Origin: Paenibacillus sp. FSL A5-0031
Lineage (GTDB): Bacteria > Bacillota > Bacilli > Paenibacillales > Paenibacillaceae
Reading direction: 5' to 3'
Assembly (NCBI RefSeq): GCF_001956295.1
Contig: NZ_MRTD01000005.1
Location: forward strand, 358,293-422,292
DNA length: 64,000 nt
Shown here: positions 1 through 10,540 of the stretch, one piece after another
Layout: each line of letters starts with the position of its first letter
Position numbering within the stretch: the stretch's first letter is position 1
The notes under the pieces: generated by a model
Told to the model about the DNA's origin: nothing
The model's database searches: none
What the model saw: the letters and a program-made list of their open reading frames with translations, nothing else
Program-made: the position numbers and the translations under genes

Positions 1-1
1 C

Positions 2-1300
2 TACGATTTCCAGGCGCCGCTCGGAGAGTTCGGCGGAATCAGGAATTCTTATAGAAAACTAAAGCGGCTTCATTTATTTCTGCACGATTTCGGAGATAAG
101 CTGGCGCCCATGGCTGTGGTTTTTCCGCAAGTTCGGCCTTCATCCTTGGAGGATAACGAGACGGTACGCGTCGTTGCGAGAGCGCAAGGAGATAGCGGCT
201 TCCTGTTCTTCAACAACTACCAGAGACTGACGGAGATGAAAGACAAGGATGACGTACAGGTTGAATTGCGGTTACCCGGAGGCGAGCTGAACGTTCCTGC
301 AACTGGATTTACGCTTAAGAAGGACGGTTACTTCTTCTGGCCATTCCATATGGATATGGACGGTGTACGTTTGAAATATGCGACTGCACAGCTGTTATGC
401 ATGCTTCGTGGAGATGGGGAGACGCTGTATGTATTCTTCGAGGTTTCTGGCGTTCGGCCCGAATTCTCCTTCGAATCGGATACCGTTTCCGATGTCGAAT
501 TGAAAGAGGGAACTTTGGTACGGGAGAAGGGTACGCTCGCCATTTCCGATCTGAAGCCGGGATCTGGCTGCGAATTCGCTGTTCGCTCTGTTGCCCGTCA
601 TGTCGTTAAGGTGCTGACAATAACCGAAGAGCAGTCGCTGTATCTGTGGAAGGGCCGTGCATTTGGAGGTGAACGGTTAATTCTATGCGAAGGAAACGTC
701 GTGTTTAAGGAGAAAGGATTGCGCATTAGCGGTACTGTAGCCGAACGGATGGCATTTGCTGTTTATCCTCCAGTTGAACATAGCATCACTTGTCAGGGCG
801 TTTCGTTGAAGTCTTCACCAAACAAAGAGGGGATATTCCAGGCGTTCAAGCCAATCCTGCAAACTCGTGAAGTCGAATTCTCATGGAAGCGGATCCGCGA
901 TTCTTCGCTAAACGGGCACTTTTTCCAATATTTATTCGAAGATAAGGGACAAGAAGGAACAGCACCTGAATGGGAGATTCGCATAGATGCTTCGGCATTC
1001 GGTGAAGCGAGCGAAATCACGTTGAGCGTCGATTTCGCAGGAGACGTAGCACAAGCCTATATTGCCGGACAATGCGTCGCAGATCAGTTCTATAACGGCG
1101 TCCCTTGGAAAATAGGCTTAAAGAGATTTCGTGATCAATTGGCGAGCCATTCGATTGTTCTGAAGATTTCTCCTCTATTAAAGGATAGAGACATCTACAT
1201 GCCATCCAGACCACTGGAAGATCGCCAGCCAGAGATTTTGGCGCTTTCTGCGGAAGCGGAGTATACGATTAGCATAGACCATGACAATCGGAGGGTTTAA
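2..1300 (+). CDS. Beta-galactosidase, GH35-like, C-terminal part (5' truncated by window)
   Basis: The reading frame is open from base 2, so the gene begins before the window and the first in-frame ATG at 110 is internal. The visible start (YDFQAPLGEFG, then SYRKLKRLHLFLHDFG and LAPM) matches the end of the catalytic barrel of GH35-type beta-galactosidases. It is followed by the GFLFFNNYQR stretch and beta-rich accessory domains. The catalytic glutamates lie upstream and are not visible. About 433 residues are seen. The enzyme would release terminal beta-galactose. Its neighbour, a GH95 fucosidase operon, suggests joint attack on fucosyl-galactosyl side chains such as those of xyloglucan. A strong terminator follows, so it is a separate transcript. 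The family is fairly sure; the substrate is inferred. Confidence 0.8.
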   Translation, partial: YDFQAPLGEFGGIRNSYRKLKRLHLFLHDFGDKLAPMAVVFPQVRPSSLEDNETVRVVARAQGDSGFLFFNNYQRLTEMKDKDDVQVELRLPGGELNVPATGFTLKKDGYFFWPFHMDMDGVRLKYATAQLLCMLRGDGETLYVFFEVSGVRPEFSFESDTVSDVELKEGTLVREKGTLAISDLKPGSGCEFAVRSVARHVVKVLTITEEQSLYLWKGRAFGGERLILCEGNVVFKEKGLRISGTVAERMAFAVYPPVEHSITCQGVSLKSSPNKEGIFQAFKPILQTREVEFSWKRIRDSSLNGHFFQYLFEDKGQEGTAPEWEIRIDASAFGEASEITLSVDFAGDVAQAYIAGQCVADQFYNGVPWKIGLKRFRDQLASHSIVLKISPLLKDRDIYMPSRPLEDRQPEILALSAEAEYTISIDHDNRRV

Positions 1301-1347
1301 AGCATCTGAATGATACGAATGTGGGTCAGCTTTTAAAGAATGTGCAG

Positions 1348-1379
1348 ATAACTTAGCTCCAAACGTTTCGTTAAGTTAT
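1348..1379. repeat. Inverted repeat in the GH35 3' region
   Basis: Two perfect 8-base arms, ATAACTTA and TAAGTTAT, flank 16 bases that contain AAACGTTT. It lies about 50 bases after the GH35 stop and before the main terminator. It could form a 3'-UTR hairpin or bind a regulator; no function is assigned. Confidence 0.3.
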
Positions 1380-1468
1380 GCAAGCTCAGTCTAATAAGTA
1401 AAACTTTGAACATGGGATGCTGCTTGGCCGATACGGAGAACCAAACGAATAGCCCAACAGAGGCAAAT

Positions 1469-1505
1469 TCCCAAACCCCTAATCACTTAGGGGTTTGGGA
1501 TTTTT
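1469..1505 (+). terminator. Rho-independent terminator after GH35 gene
   Basis: A perfect 14-base-pair stem (TCCCAAACCCCTAA with TTAGGGGTTTGGGA), loop TCAC, followed by ATTTTTATGTTTT. This is the cleanest terminator in the window. It separates the GH35 gene from the transporter operon that starts at 1614. Confidence 0.93.
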
Positions 1506-1571
1506 ATGTTTTATGTACAGCACCTTAATATCGGATACCTAAGTGCTTATAAATGATCCGTATTCATTGAA

Positions 1572-1589
1572 TGAAAACGTTTTTATAAT
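1572..1589 (+). promoter_or_regulatory. cre-like CcpA site overlapping a -10 box
   Basis: TGAAAACGTTTTTA at 1572-1585 fits the cre consensus of Bacillota at 13 of 14 positions. It overlaps a TATAAT hexamer at 1584-1589, 24 bases before the permease start codon. No good -35 at 17-base spacing is seen; TTGAAT at 1567 is too close. A repressor here would block transcription of the whole 1614-10281 operon when preferred sugars are present. Confidence 0.5.
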
Positions 1590-1613
1590 TAAGCCTATAG
1601 AAAGGAGGCAAAC

Positions 1614-2600
1614 ATGAAAACGAATTCACAACCTGTTACAAAAACCTCTCTGACTAGTCCTTTACCAGACACATTCAGCAGACGTTTCAGAAAGCAGATC
1701 ACGTTTCAAATATTTGTGTGGCTAGGACTAGCGTTCTTGTTAGTGTTCTCTTATATCCCAATGTTTGGAATATTGATGGCTTTCAAGGATTACAGCATTT
1801 CATCAGGCATTGCAGGCATTTTTACAAGCGAATGGGTGGGATTGCGTTATTTCGAAGAACTAGTTAATGATTACAACTTCCCAAGCTTGGTACGCAACAC
1901 ACTCTCGATCAGCATCCTTAAATTGATTTTCTCGTTCCCGGTTCCGATCCTGCTTGCCATCATGCTAACAGAGGTTCGAGGATCGTTCGTAAAAAGATTC
2001 GTACAAACGGCCAGTTACCTGCCGCATTTTATTTCATGGGTAGTCGTATCTGGTATCGCTTTTGCATTCTTCTCCTCCGAGACGGGACTGATCAATGAAG
2101 GGCTGATGTCGCTTGGTCTCATTGACAAGCCGCTCGACATATTGACGAACCCGGATTCATTCTGGGGGCTGGCGGTGAGCACGGCCATTTGGAAGGAAGC
2201 CGGCTGGTGGACGATCATCTTCCTTGCCGCGATTGCCGGAATTGATCCTGGACAATATGAAGCTGCTGAAATAGATGGAGCTGGCAGGTTGAAACGCATT
2301 TGGTATGTGACACTTCCGAATATGAAGGGCTCCATTGTAATCGTATTGATTTTATCCATTGGCAGTATTTTAGGCGGCGGCTTGGTAGGCTCTAACTTCG
2401 AGCAGGTCATGCTGTTTGGCAATGTGCTTAATAATGAAAAATCACAAATTATTCAATCATATGCCTTTAATACCGGGCTCTCGCAAGGACGCTTTGCTTT
2501 TGCAACTGCTATTGATCTTATACAATCCATTATTTCTGTAGTGTTGATCGTCACCAGTAATGCGATAGCGAAACGCTTCTCAGGCTCTAGCCTCTATTAG
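1614..2600 (+). CDS. Sugar ABC transporter permease, LplB type
   Basis: 328 residues with about six membrane segments. The cytoplasmic coupling loop typical of binding-protein-dependent permeases is clear: YEAAEIDGAG followed by RIWYVTLP, around residues 217-240. The N-terminal SYIPMFGILMAFKDY is characteristic of the LplB/YtcO-like subgroup, which imports oligosaccharides in Paenibacillus and relatives. The start ATG follows AAAGGAGG with good spacing. It is the first gene of an operon with a second permease, a binding protein, a two-component system and a GH95 enzyme, so the cargo is probably a fucosylated or galactosylated oligosaccharide. No ATPase gene is nearby. Confidence 0.9.
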   Translation: MKTNSQPVTKTSLTSPLPDTFSRRFRKQITFQIFVWLGLAFLLVFSYIPMFGILMAFKDYSISSGIAGIFTSEWVGLRYFEELVNDYNFPSLVRNTLSISILKLIFSFPVPILLAIMLTEVRGSFVKRFVQTASYLPHFISWVVVSGIAFAFFSSETGLINEGLMSLGLIDKPLDILTNPDSFWGLAVSTAIWKEAGWWTIIFLAAIAGIDPGQYEAAEIDGAGRLKRIWYVTLPNMKGSIVIVLILSIGSILGGGLVGSNFEQVMLFGNVLNNEKSQIIQSYAFNTGLSQGRFAFATAIDLIQSIISVVLIVTSNAIAKRFSGSSLY

Positions 2601-2634
2601 ACCGTTTAAAATGACATGAAAGGGGGAGATGCCC

Positions 2635-3516
2635 ATGAGAATGAATAGAACGACGGAGGACAGAGTTGTAGACACAGTAAATTATGTGTTGCTTGGTATC
2701 ATTGCTATTCTGACATTGTATCCATTCTATTACGTTCTGATTGCCTCGTTTAATGTTGGCGAAGACACAGCTAGAGGCGGGCTCTACTTTCTGCCTAGGC
2801 AATTTACCTTTGATAATTACACCTATTTCTTTCAAGAACCGAAGTGGATTCGCGCGTTTGGGGTTACCGTTCTGCGTACCTTAATCGGTACTCTATTAAG
2901 TGTCTTATTTACTAGCATGGTAGCATACGGCTTGGCTAAGAAGGACCTTATTTTTCGCAAGGGCTATTACTTAATAGTAATCGTGGCAATGAATGTCACA
3001 GGCGGCTTAATTGCTTATTATGTTGTGCTGAAAAGTATAGGTTTGCTCAATACGTTTGGCGTTTACGTAATCCCAACTATGCTCAGTATCTTTTTCCTTA
3101 TGATAGCCGTATCGTTTTTTCAGGAAATACCGTTGGAGCTTGGGGAATCGGCGCGAATTGATGGCGCAAGCGAGCTTCGAGTATTCCTTAACATAGTACT
3201 GCCAGTATCGCTTCCTTTGATGGCAACGATGGGCTTGTTTCTTGGCTCTCAGCAGTGGAACTCTTGGCTCGATTCTGCCTATTTCGTTCAGAAGGATACG
3301 CTGCGAACGATTACGTATCGGATGATGGAGGTTATTAATCAAACGATGCTTCCCGGTGACGCGAATGCGGCGCAATATACGGCACAGCTTTCTGTGACGC
3401 AGTTTTCCGTACAGGTGACGGCGATGGTCATTTCGATATTCCCGATTATGTGCGTCTATCCATTTTTACAAAAATATTTTGTGCAAGGCATGATGTTGGG
3501 ATCCGTAAAAGGTTAA
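2635..3516 (+). CDS. Carbohydrate ABC transporter permease, YtcP/LplC type
   Basis: 293 residues from the second in-frame ATG. The GGGGGA ribosome site at 2622-2627 sits 7 bases before 2635 but only 1 before an upstream ATG at 2629, which decides the start. The protein has six predicted membrane segments, the coupling-loop motif LGESARIDGASE followed by VFLNIVLP, and the conserved C-terminal end YPFLQKYFVQGMMLGSVKG of this family. It would form the heterodimeric channel with the product of 1614-2600. The gap to the upstream gene is 34 bases. Confidence 0.9.
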   Translation: MRMNRTTEDRVVDTVNYVLLGIIAILTLYPFYYVLIASFNVGEDTARGGLYFLPRQFTFDNYTYFFQEPKWIRAFGVTVLRTLIGTLLSVLFTSMVAYGLAKKDLIFRKGYYLIVIVAMNVTGGLIAYYVVLKSIGLLNTFGVYVIPTMLSIFFLMIAVSFFQEIPLELGESARIDGASELRVFLNIVLPVSLPLMATMGLFLGSQQWNSWLDSAYFVQKDTLRTITYRMMEVINQTMLPGDANAAQYTAQLSVTQFSVQVTAMVISIFPIMCVYPFLQKYFVQGMMLGSVKG

Positions 3517-3608
3517 AAATTTGGAGCAAGGGCAGCGACGCTTCGTATGAGTTGCGATACGCTGTCTATTCCATATACAGTATAATAAGCATAAGGGGAT
3601 GAACGGAA

Positions 3609-5189
3609 ATGAAAAAGAAAGTGTCAAAAAAACCACTTGCTATAATGGTTGCGGTTACATTGTTTGCTGGATTGCTTGCCGCATGTGGCAGCAACAATGG
3701 AAATCAAGGAAACACGAGTACAGGTACTAATGTTAAGGACAATAACGGCAATACATCCAAAGAGGTTGTTACGCTTGATTTGTTTGTTGATCAAACCTGG
3801 TGGCCGCTTAAAGATTTCAAGGGCAAGATTCCAGAGCAAATTACGCTTAAAACGGGAGTGAAATTAAATATTACGGTTGCAACCGATGAGAAGCAGCTTC
3901 CGCTCATGATCGCGTCAGGCGATCTTCCCGATCTCGTTGCAACAGGAACCGGCGCGCAAATCAAACGTTTGTCCGATCCAAAAATGTCCTATAGCTGGCA
4001 GGAGCTAATTGATCAATATGCGACGGACTTCAAAATTGATCCGGAATATATCGCGGTGAACACAGAGGAAGACGGTAAGTATTATACGATCCGTAATAAT
4101 TTCTCCACAGCAGCTGAGTGGAAAGCAAACGAAAAATATGCACTTACCGACGGAGCTGGTATAACCGTACGTTCCGACATTATGGAAGCGATTGGAAACC
4201 CCGAAATTAAAACAATGGAAGATTTTAATACGTTATTAGGCATGGTGAAGACTAAATATCCAGATATGATCCCGCTGGTACTCAACCCAAACCCAGCATG
4301 GGCGAAAGGCTATATCGGCATGCAATTCGGTGCAATGAAAGATGGAATGGTGGAGAAAGATGGCAAGCTGGTTCATGCGCTTCGGACGCCGGAGCTTGAA
4401 CAAATGTATTTGTACATGAACGAATTGTACCGCAACGGATATATTAAAGCGGAAAACTTTGCTTACAAAAATGAAGATCAAGCTAAGCAAATTATGACAA
4501 GCGGTAAAGGTTTCGCTTATGCATGGACGACAAGCGGCGCAAGCAGAATTGGTGCAGAAACAAAGGATACGAATTACAAATGGATGCAGCTGCCGGCCAA
4601 AATCAGTGAAAGCTTTAAAAGTGAGCATTATGGAAGTGGATGGCAGGGCGTTTTCATTACGAAGAAAAATAAGAACCCTGAAGCTGCGATTAAATTGATG
4701 CAATTTCTACTTTCTGATGAAGGACAGCGCTTGGCGCTGTGGGGTATTGAAGGAACAGATTATAATATGAGTGAAGACGGAGGGTATCCTATCTTTACTT
4801 ATGACCGTGCAAGCGACGAAGTGAAAAATAGCATGGGAGTATACTGGTGGGGTCTATTAGCTGGCAATGCAGTTAATGAAGCACTCGGTACTTATGTGCC
4901 TGGTACAGAGACTACAAAAGCGAACCAAGAACTTAGCGCGTTAACAACCTTCATGCCTGAGATTGGTCTCGTGCAGCCTGCGGCCGATTCGCAGGAGCAG
5001 GTAACGACGAACAATATCACGAACATGATTGATAACGAGGAAGCCAAAATTTACATGGCAACTTCGGAGGAAGCGGCTAAGAAAGCATTTGAAAATATGG
5101 TGAAGCAAGCCGATAAAATGGGTATGGATAAGCTGGAGCAATGGGCGAATACCAAATATGAAGAGGTAAAAGCAAACTTCAACAAATAG
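3609..5189 (+). CDS. Extracellular solute-binding lipoprotein
   Basis: 526 residues. A lysine-rich start and hydrophobic stretch lead to the lipobox LAAC, with cysteine 26 as the lipid anchor, then an Asn/Gly/Thr-rich linker. The rest fits the LipO/YtcQ-type family-1 solute-binding fold. It sits outside the membrane and delivers sugar to the two permeases encoded upstream. A 92-base gap separates it from the permease gene; TATAAT occurs at 3581-3586 without a convincing -35. A weak hairpin (AGCGGC/GCCGCT, 5223-5249) follows the gene before the kinase. Ligand unknown; the GH95 gene in the operon points to fucose-bearing oligosaccharides. Confidence 0.9.
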   Translation: MKKKVSKKPLAIMVAVTLFAGLLAACGSNNGNQGNTSTGTNVKDNNGNTSKEVVTLDLFVDQTWWPLKDFKGKIPEQITLKTGVKLNITVATDEKQLPLMIASGDLPDLVATGTGAQIKRLSDPKMSYSWQELIDQYATDFKIDPEYIAVNTEEDGKYYTIRNNFSTAAEWKANEKYALTDGAGITVRSDIMEAIGNPEIKTMEDFNTLLGMVKTKYPDMIPLVLNPNPAWAKGYIGMQFGAMKDGMVEKDGKLVHALRTPELEQMYLYMNELYRNGYIKAENFAYKNEDQAKQIMTSGKGFAYAWTTSGASRIGAETKDTNYKWMQLPAKISESFKSEHYGSGWQGVFITKKNKNPEAAIKLMQFLLSDEGQRLALWGIEGTDYNMSEDGGYPIFTYDRASDEVKNSMGVYWWGLLAGNAVNEALGTYVPGTETTKANQELSALTTFMPEIGLVQPAADSQEQVTTNNITNMIDNEEAKIYMATSEEAAKKAFENMVKQADKMGMDKLEQWANTKYEEVKANFNK

Positions 5190-5318
5190 AATGATTTATG
5201 CATAGTGACTTATGTTTAGGAAAGCGGCGGGGTGGAAGCTCAAGCCGCTCCTATCTATTGAGTGGCATTTTATAATGGACGGAATAAAATCTAACCTGTG
5301 ACAATGGAGCGGAGTACT

Positions 5319-7109
5319 ATGCGAGTTATAAGCAAACAACTGGATAAAATTCGCCATATGCGCATCGTTCCAAAACTTATCATAGGTTATGTGATGCTTA
5401 TTTGTGTTCCGTTTGTTGTATTTGGATATATTTTCTACCAGCAGATGTCGGACAATTTGTTGGATCAATATTTAGCCAGTAAGCAGCAGTTATTGGAACA
5501 AGCCTATGGGAATTTTGAACTGGAATTATCTAAAATCGAGTCCGCCTATCCGCTATTTCAAAACAATACGAACCTAACCGATTATTTGTCAGGGACATTT
5601 GTGAACGAGTGGGAGATGATTTATAACTATCGCAAGGAGATTGGGCCTGCCTTCACATTCATGTACTCTGGCAATCCAATCATTAATGCCATTACCATCT
5701 ATAAAGACAATGATGCGGTCTTGAAATTACCGCCAGATATTATGAACAAGACTGACTTCTCTGATCCTTCCAATAAGGAATCGCTAAGTGCGCTCTCCCC
5801 TGACCGGGGATTGTGGGCTTACCAAGAGAAGGGACTGAACGAGTATCCAGTTATTCATTACACTCAGAAGCTTTATAATGAATCCTACACAAAAGAAATA
5901 GGATTGCTTAGAATTGTAGCGAATGACGGGTTATTAAACAGTTTTTTTCAAATGCTTAAGAACGGTGAAACTTCGTGGAAAATGGTCGTCGACACGGATG
6001 GGAAGCTGATTTTTGCTGAAGAAATATTAAATTGGAATTCGAATCGAATAACGAAAGCAATAGCTGGAATGCCGAAGAACGGTGTGCGAAGCTATTATAT
6101 TGACCAGCACAGCTATTTAGTAAATGCCGTTCAATTGAAAAAAATAAATATGACATTAATTGAGATTAGCAAAGTAGGTCCTATGCTGGATTTGAAGACA
6201 AAGCAGCGTTGGACGATCACTGTCGGAGTATTGCTTCTAGCTGTACTTTCAGTGTTTTATTTCGGGATTGCATCGTCCATTACATCGCGGATCATTCGTC
6301 TTTCGCGGCATATGAGGAGTGTTGAGGATCCGAAGCTAGCTTTTTATCCAGGTCAAAGCGGAACGGATGAGGTTGGATTCCTTATCGGTGCTTATAATAA
6401 GATGATCACAAGAATGGATGAGCTTGGACATAAAGTCCATCGAACGGAGTTAATGAAGAAGGAAGCGGAAATTAAGATGCTTCAAGCACAAATAAAACCG
6501 CATTTCCTTTACAATACACTTGAAACGATGCGTATGATGGCCTTAATGAAGAATGAAACAGAAATCGCGGAAATCGCCTTTACGTTAGGCAATTTATTGC
6601 GCTACAGCCTATCTAAGGATAATGACGAGGCAACTCTACTTGAAGAACTCGAGAATGTACGCAACTATATTTCCATCCACCGCGTTCGAATAGGGGAGCG
6701 CTTACATTTCGAGGAGACTATCGAGGGCAATATTACCAATTTCCGTTGTCCAAGATTTATATTGCAGCCGATTATAGAAAATAGTATTTTGCATGGGCTT
6801 GGAAAGATGCGCGGTAACGGAACGATAGTTTTTAAAATTGAAGACAGGCCTGGTGAGGTTGTAATCCGAATATCTGATAACGGGGCGGGAATTAAACCAG
6901 ACCGCTTGAGTATTATACAAGCAGTCCTTTCAGGTGAAATTCCGATGGACAAAATTCCGTTTACGGGCGGTATTGGATTATTTAACGTGAATGAGCGGAT
7001 TAAAGCTTTTTTCGGAGGCAGTTCAGGTATTAAAGTTAGAATTGAAGAGAGGAAATGGACGACATTTGAATTAACACTCGAGAAAAGGAGTGAGGATTCA
7101 TCATGCTAA
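5319..7109 (+). CDS. Sensor histidine kinase, YesM type
   Basis: About 596 residues. ATG 5319 is preferred because GGAGCGGAG lies just before it; GTG 5298 and ATG 5304 are in frame upstream. One membrane segment near residues 20-40, an extracellular sensor of about 260 residues, a second membrane segment near 300-320, then HAMP. The phosphoacceptor is in QIKPHFLYNT (His 395), typical of the His_kinase family of YesM/LytS proteins. The ATP-binding site shows PIIENSILHG and DNGAGI near residue 520. The gene overlaps the response regulator by 7 bases. It probably senses the imported sugar or its binding protein and controls this operon. Confidence 0.9.
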   Translation: MRVISKQLDKIRHMRIVPKLIIGYVMLICVPFVVFGYIFYQQMSDNLLDQYLASKQQLLEQAYGNFELELSKIESAYPLFQNNTNLTDYLSGTFVNEWEMIYNYRKEIGPAFTFMYSGNPIINAITIYKDNDAVLKLPPDIMNKTDFSDPSNKESLSALSPDRGLWAYQEKGLNEYPVIHYTQKLYNESYTKEIGLLRIVANDGLLNSFFQMLKNGETSWKMVVDTDGKLIFAEEILNWNSNRITKAIAGMPKNGVRSYYIDQHSYLVNAVQLKKINMTLIEISKVGPMLDLKTKQRWTITVGVLLLAVLSVFYFGIASSITSRIIRLSRHMRSVEDPKLAFYPGQSGTDEVGFLIGAYNKMITRMDELGHKVHRTELMKKEAEIKMLQAQIKPHFLYNTLETMRMMALMKNETEIAEIAFTLGNLLRYSLSKDNDEATLLEELENVRNYISIHRVRIGERLHFEETIEGNITNFRCPRFILQPIIENSILHGLGKMRGNGTIVFKIEDRPGEVVIRISDNGAGIKPDRLSIIQAVLSGEIPMDKIPFTGGIGLFNVNERIKAFFGGSSGIKVRIEERKWTTFELTLEKRSEDSSC

Positions 7110-7888
7110 AGCTGATGATTGTCGATGACGAGCCTGTTATACGAAACGGTTTGCAGTTTATGGTTACAAGCGAGAACACTTTATTTACCAATATCGTAGT
7201 CGCTTCAGACGGAATCGAAGCAATGAAGCTGATGGAACAATTCCGACCAGATCTTATGATAACCGATATTCAAATGCCGGAGATGGACGGCTTAGAGCTG
7301 ATTCGCGAAGCGCAAAGAATGCATGTGAAGCGATTCGTCGTTTTGTCTGGATATGATTACTTCGAGTACGCTCAGAAGGCCATTCGTCTACAAGTAACTG
7401 ATTATTTGCTAAAGCCGATTCATCAGAAGGAGCTTTCACTTATATTGGGACGTGTCACACTGGAAATAATGGAAGAAAAGCAGCGGGAAGAAGGCTTTGC
7501 ACGGGGAGATGATAATACTGACGAGGACGATCAGCGCTCGCCTGGAGATAATAATATGAACATTCGTAAATTCAAGGATTTTTTACAGGACCATTTTATG
7601 CGTGACGTATCACTTGAAGAAGTGGCTGATCATCTTATGTTACACCCTAATTATGTATGCAATCTGCTAAAGAGGGAAACCGGAATGACATTCGTCTCCT
7701 ATTTGCGTTCTATACGTATCGATAAAGCGAAAGCATTGCTGAGTAAAGAATCTGATTTCTCGATGGAGCAGATTGCGAAGGGTGTAGGCTATGATAATCC
7801 TCGTCATTTTTATAAAGTATTTAAACAATATGTTGGCGTTACCCCTGGCAGTTACCGAGAAACAGCGAAAAGGAGTGAATGTGAATGA
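7103..7888 (+). CDS. Response regulator, YesN type, AraC output (short form)
   Basis: 261 residues: a receiver domain with acidic pair D8/D9, phosphoacceptor D55 ([12 protein letters not shown]) and lysine in DYLLKP, then an acidic linker and an AraC-type helix-turn-helix from about residue 155 to the end ([25 protein letters not shown]). YesN-family regulators usually carry a long central region and reach about 480-550 residues, as the other three in this window do; this one lacks it. It is translationally coupled to the kinase and overlaps the next gene by 4 bases (ATGA). Confidence 0.9.
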   Translation: MLKLMIVDDEPVIRNGLQFMVTSENTLFTNIVVASDGIEAMKLMEQFRPDLMITDIQMPEMDGLELIREAQRMHVKRFVVLSGYDYFEYAQKAIRLQVTDYLLKPIHQKELSLILGRVTLEIMEEKQREEGFARGDDNTDEDDQRSPGDNNMNIRKFKDFLQDHFMRDVSLEEVADHLMLHPNYVCNLLKRETGMTFVSYLRSIRIDKAKALLSKESDFSMEQIAKGVGYDNPRHFYKVFKQYVGVTPGSYRETAKRSECE

Positions 7889-10281
7889 ATATGTATTTTG
7901 ACAAGCCGGCAGATGTATGGACAGAGGCGCTGCCTGTTGGGAATGGGCATCTAGGGGCGATGATTTTCGGCGGTGTGGAAAGAGAACGATTACAACTAAA
8001 TGAGGATACGCTTTGGTCTGGTCCCCCTAAGGGAGATAATAATCCGAATGCATTAGCGGTGTTGCCCGAAGTTAGGAAGCTGCTGCAAGAAGAGCGATAT
8101 GAAGACGCAGACGAGTTAGCGAAGTCTATGTTGGGTCCCTATACACAATCCTACTTGCCATTAGGAGATCTCATACTCGATTTTTATCATGGCGATCTAG
8201 CTACCGAATACAAACGAAGCCTTGATTTGGCGACTGCTATTGCCCGTGTTGAGTTTAAGGTGGGAAATAACCGGATCATTCGTGAGACGTTCTGTTCTTA
8301 CCCAGATAAGATACTTGTAATGAGATTAACTGCCAGCGAAGCTTCGTCGCTTAACTTCTCTGCTAGGATGCAGAGTCCGCTAAAATATCGAATGTCTGTG
8401 CGTGATGATAGTCTCGTCATGAATGGCCGCTGTCCGGATCATGTGGATCCAAGCTATTATTGTACCGATAACCCAATCGTATATAAAGAAGAAGTGGAAA
8501 GTGAGGCTATTCGCTTTGAAGCGGGGCTAACCGCAACAGCGGATGGTGGAATGATAGAGCTGGATGATAGCGGTCTGCATGTCAGTAAAGCCTCTTCGGT
8601 TATGCTTATATGGACTGCTGCATCTAGCTTTAACGGTTATGATAAGTCGCCTACTCATGAGGGGAAGAATCCGTCCGAGGAGGTTGCGAGACGATTATCG
8701 CTAGCGGCAGCACAGTCCTACGATGTGCTGAAGGATAAACATCTTGCCGACTACAAGCCTTTGTTTGATCGTGTCCAATTGCAACTAGATTCGGCTTCGT
8801 CGGAACATGAATCAGAGTTACCAATTAATAAACGGATTAGGATGCACGGGGCTGATGATCATGGACTCATAGAGCTACTGTTCCAATATGGACGATATTT
8901 GCTTATTGCCAGCTCTCGGAAAGGAAGTCAGCCGGCTAATCTTCAAGGGATATGGAACCGAGAAACGAGGGCGCCGTGGAGCAGCAATTGGACGCTGAAT
9001 ATTAATGCGCAAATGAATTATTGGCTTGCAGAGACCTGCGGATTGCCCGATTGTCACGACCCATTATTCGATTTGATTGACAGTTTGAAAATTAAAGGAA
9101 GTGAGACAGCCAAGGTGCATTATGGCATCAGAGGCTGGACAGCTCATCAAAATACTGATATTTGGGCACAAACAGCGCCTGTAGGAGACTATGGGCATGG
9201 CGATCCAGTCTGGGCACTATGGCCGATGGCGGGAGCATGGCTATGCAGTCATTTATGGGAGCATTATTTATTTGGCGGTAGTCTCCTATTTCTTAAAGAG
9301 CGCGCATATCCGATTATGAAGCAGGCGGCTCTGTTCATAAGTGATTATTTAACGGAGGATCATCAAGGCTCGTTAGTCACATCGCCTTCCACTTCTCCTG
9401 AGCATAAATTCAAAAATCCTGCGAATGGCAGCTTGGTTGGTGTGTCGACGGCAAGCGCTATGGATATGGAACTTATTTGGGAGCTGTTTACAAACTGCGT
9501 TGAAGCTGCAGAAGTGCTGCAGGTGGATGAGGAGTGGCAGAAGGAGCTGCTCAGCAAGAGAGATAAGTTAGCTCCGCTTCGAATCGGAAGAGGAGGCAGA
9601 CTCCAAGAATGGTCTGTTGATTTCGATGAAGAGGATCCCCATCACCGCCATGTTTCTCATTTATATGGCGTTTATCCGGGCAGTCAATTTACGAAAGATC
9701 ACGATAGTGACTTGTTCAAGGCAGCGCGCCGTTCTTTAGAAATTCGGGGCGATGAAGGAACAGGCTGGAGTCTCGCATGGAAAGTTGGACTATGGGCACG
9801 CTTTGGCGAAGGCAACCGTTCTCGTAAATTAATTAGTCATTTGCTGCGAATTGTTGATGAGAGGGACCCAGATAGAGGGCATACTGGAGGAGTTTACCCG
9901 AATCTTTTCGATGCTCACCCTCCATTTCAGATTGATGGAAACTTTGGGGTAACAGCTGGCATTGCTGAAATGCTGCTGCAGTCACATGCAGGGAAGCTGC
10001 AACTGCTGCCGGCTTTGCCGGATACTTGGCAGACGGGAAGCGTAACGGGCTTGCGTGCGCGCGGCGGATTCGAGATAGGGATCGAATGGGCAAGCGGCAG
10101 GCTTTCGCAGGCCAAGCTTGTTTCAAAGCTAGGACGAAATTGTACGATAGATGCTGAAGTAGAAGTTGAAGCTATCAATAATGGAGTAGTTATAGCTAAG
10201 TCGGAGCAGCATATTAAGGAAATTTCTTTTCCTACAGTTGCAGGTGAACAGTATATAATTAGACCAATTTCTGCTTTGTGA
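7885..10281 (+). CDS. GH95 alpha-L-fucosidase / alpha-L-galactosidase family enzyme
   Basis: 798 residues. The start, [23 protein letters not shown] then [13 protein letters not shown], is the GH95 N-terminal domain. The (alpha/alpha)6 catalytic part shows [35 protein letters not shown] (Glu 575) and QIDGNFG (Asp 684). There is no signal peptide, so it acts in the cytoplasm on oligosaccharides brought in by the operon's transporter. GH95 enzymes remove alpha-1,2-fucose, or alpha-L-galactose, from galactose, with inversion. With the GH35 beta-galactosidase upstream, the pair could strip fucosyl-galactose ends. It overlaps the regulator gene by ATGA and is the last gene of the operon. Confidence 0.92.
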   Translation: MNMYFDKPADVWTEALPVGNGHLGAMIFGGVERERLQLNEDTLWSGPPKGDNNPNALAVLPEVRKLLQEERYEDADELAKSMLGPYTQSYLPLGDLILDFYHGDLATEYKRSLDLATAIARVEFKVGNNRIIRETFCSYPDKILVMRLTASEASSLNFSARMQSPLKYRMSVRDDSLVMNGRCPDHVDPSYYCTDNPIVYKEEVESEAIRFEAGLTATADGGMIELDDSGLHVSKASSVMLIWTAASSFNGYDKSPTHEGKNPSEEVARRLSLAAAQSYDVLKDKHLADYKPLFDRVQLQLDSASSEHESELPINKRIRMHGADDHGLIELLFQYGRYLLIASSRKGSQPANLQGIWNRETRAPWSSNWTLNINAQMNYWLAETCGLPDCHDPLFDLIDSLKIKGSETAKVHYGIRGWTAHQNTDIWAQTAPVGDYGHGDPVWALWPMAGAWLCSHLWEHYLFGGSLLFLKERAYPIMKQAALFISDYLTEDHQGSLVTSPSTSPEHKFKNPANGSLVGVSTASAMDMELIWELFTNCVEAAEVLQVDEEWQKELLSKRDKLAPLRIGRGGRLQEWSVDFDEEDPHHRHVSHLYGVYPGSQFTKDHDSDLFKAARRSLEIRGDEGTGWSLAWKVGLWARFGEGNRSRKLISHLLRIVDERDPDRGHTGGVYPNLFDAHPPFQIDGNFGVTAGIAEMLLQSHAGKLQLLPALPDTWQTGSVTGLRARGGFEIGIEWASGRLSQAKLVSKLGRNCTIDAEVEVEAINNGVVIAKSEQHIKEISFPTVAGEQYIIRPISAL

Positions 10282-10462
10282 TATCAAGCTTAATGATCAG
10301 ACAATTTCCGGACTTTTTATGTATAAGGATTTCGCAACAAAATGGATAGGAACAGCAAGTTAATCATTTAAACTTCTAAATAGGATGAAAAAAATCCCGT
10401 CCCCCTTGCATTTGAGGGTTGCCGAGCACAAACGAGTCACGATTTGAATAAAAGACATTGAT

Positions 10463-10495
10463 GAGCAGGTGCTACGGTAACCTGCTCTATTTATT
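10463..10495 (+). terminator. Terminator-like hairpin
   Basis: Perfect 8-base-pair stem GAGCAGGT/ACCTGCTC with a 9-base loop, followed by the T-rich run TATTTATT. It lies about 180 bases after the GH95 stop and probably ends that operon. Confidence 0.6.
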
Positions 10496-10517
10496 GAGCT
10501 AACGGAAGCTAGTATGA

Positions 10518-10540
10518 GGCAGCGCGTACGTGCCTTTTTT
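10518..10540 (+). terminator. Weak second terminator
   Basis: Short stem GGCA/TGCC, extended by two pairs across a bulge, directly followed by six T residues. Probably a back-up to the hairpin just upstream. Confidence 0.4.
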
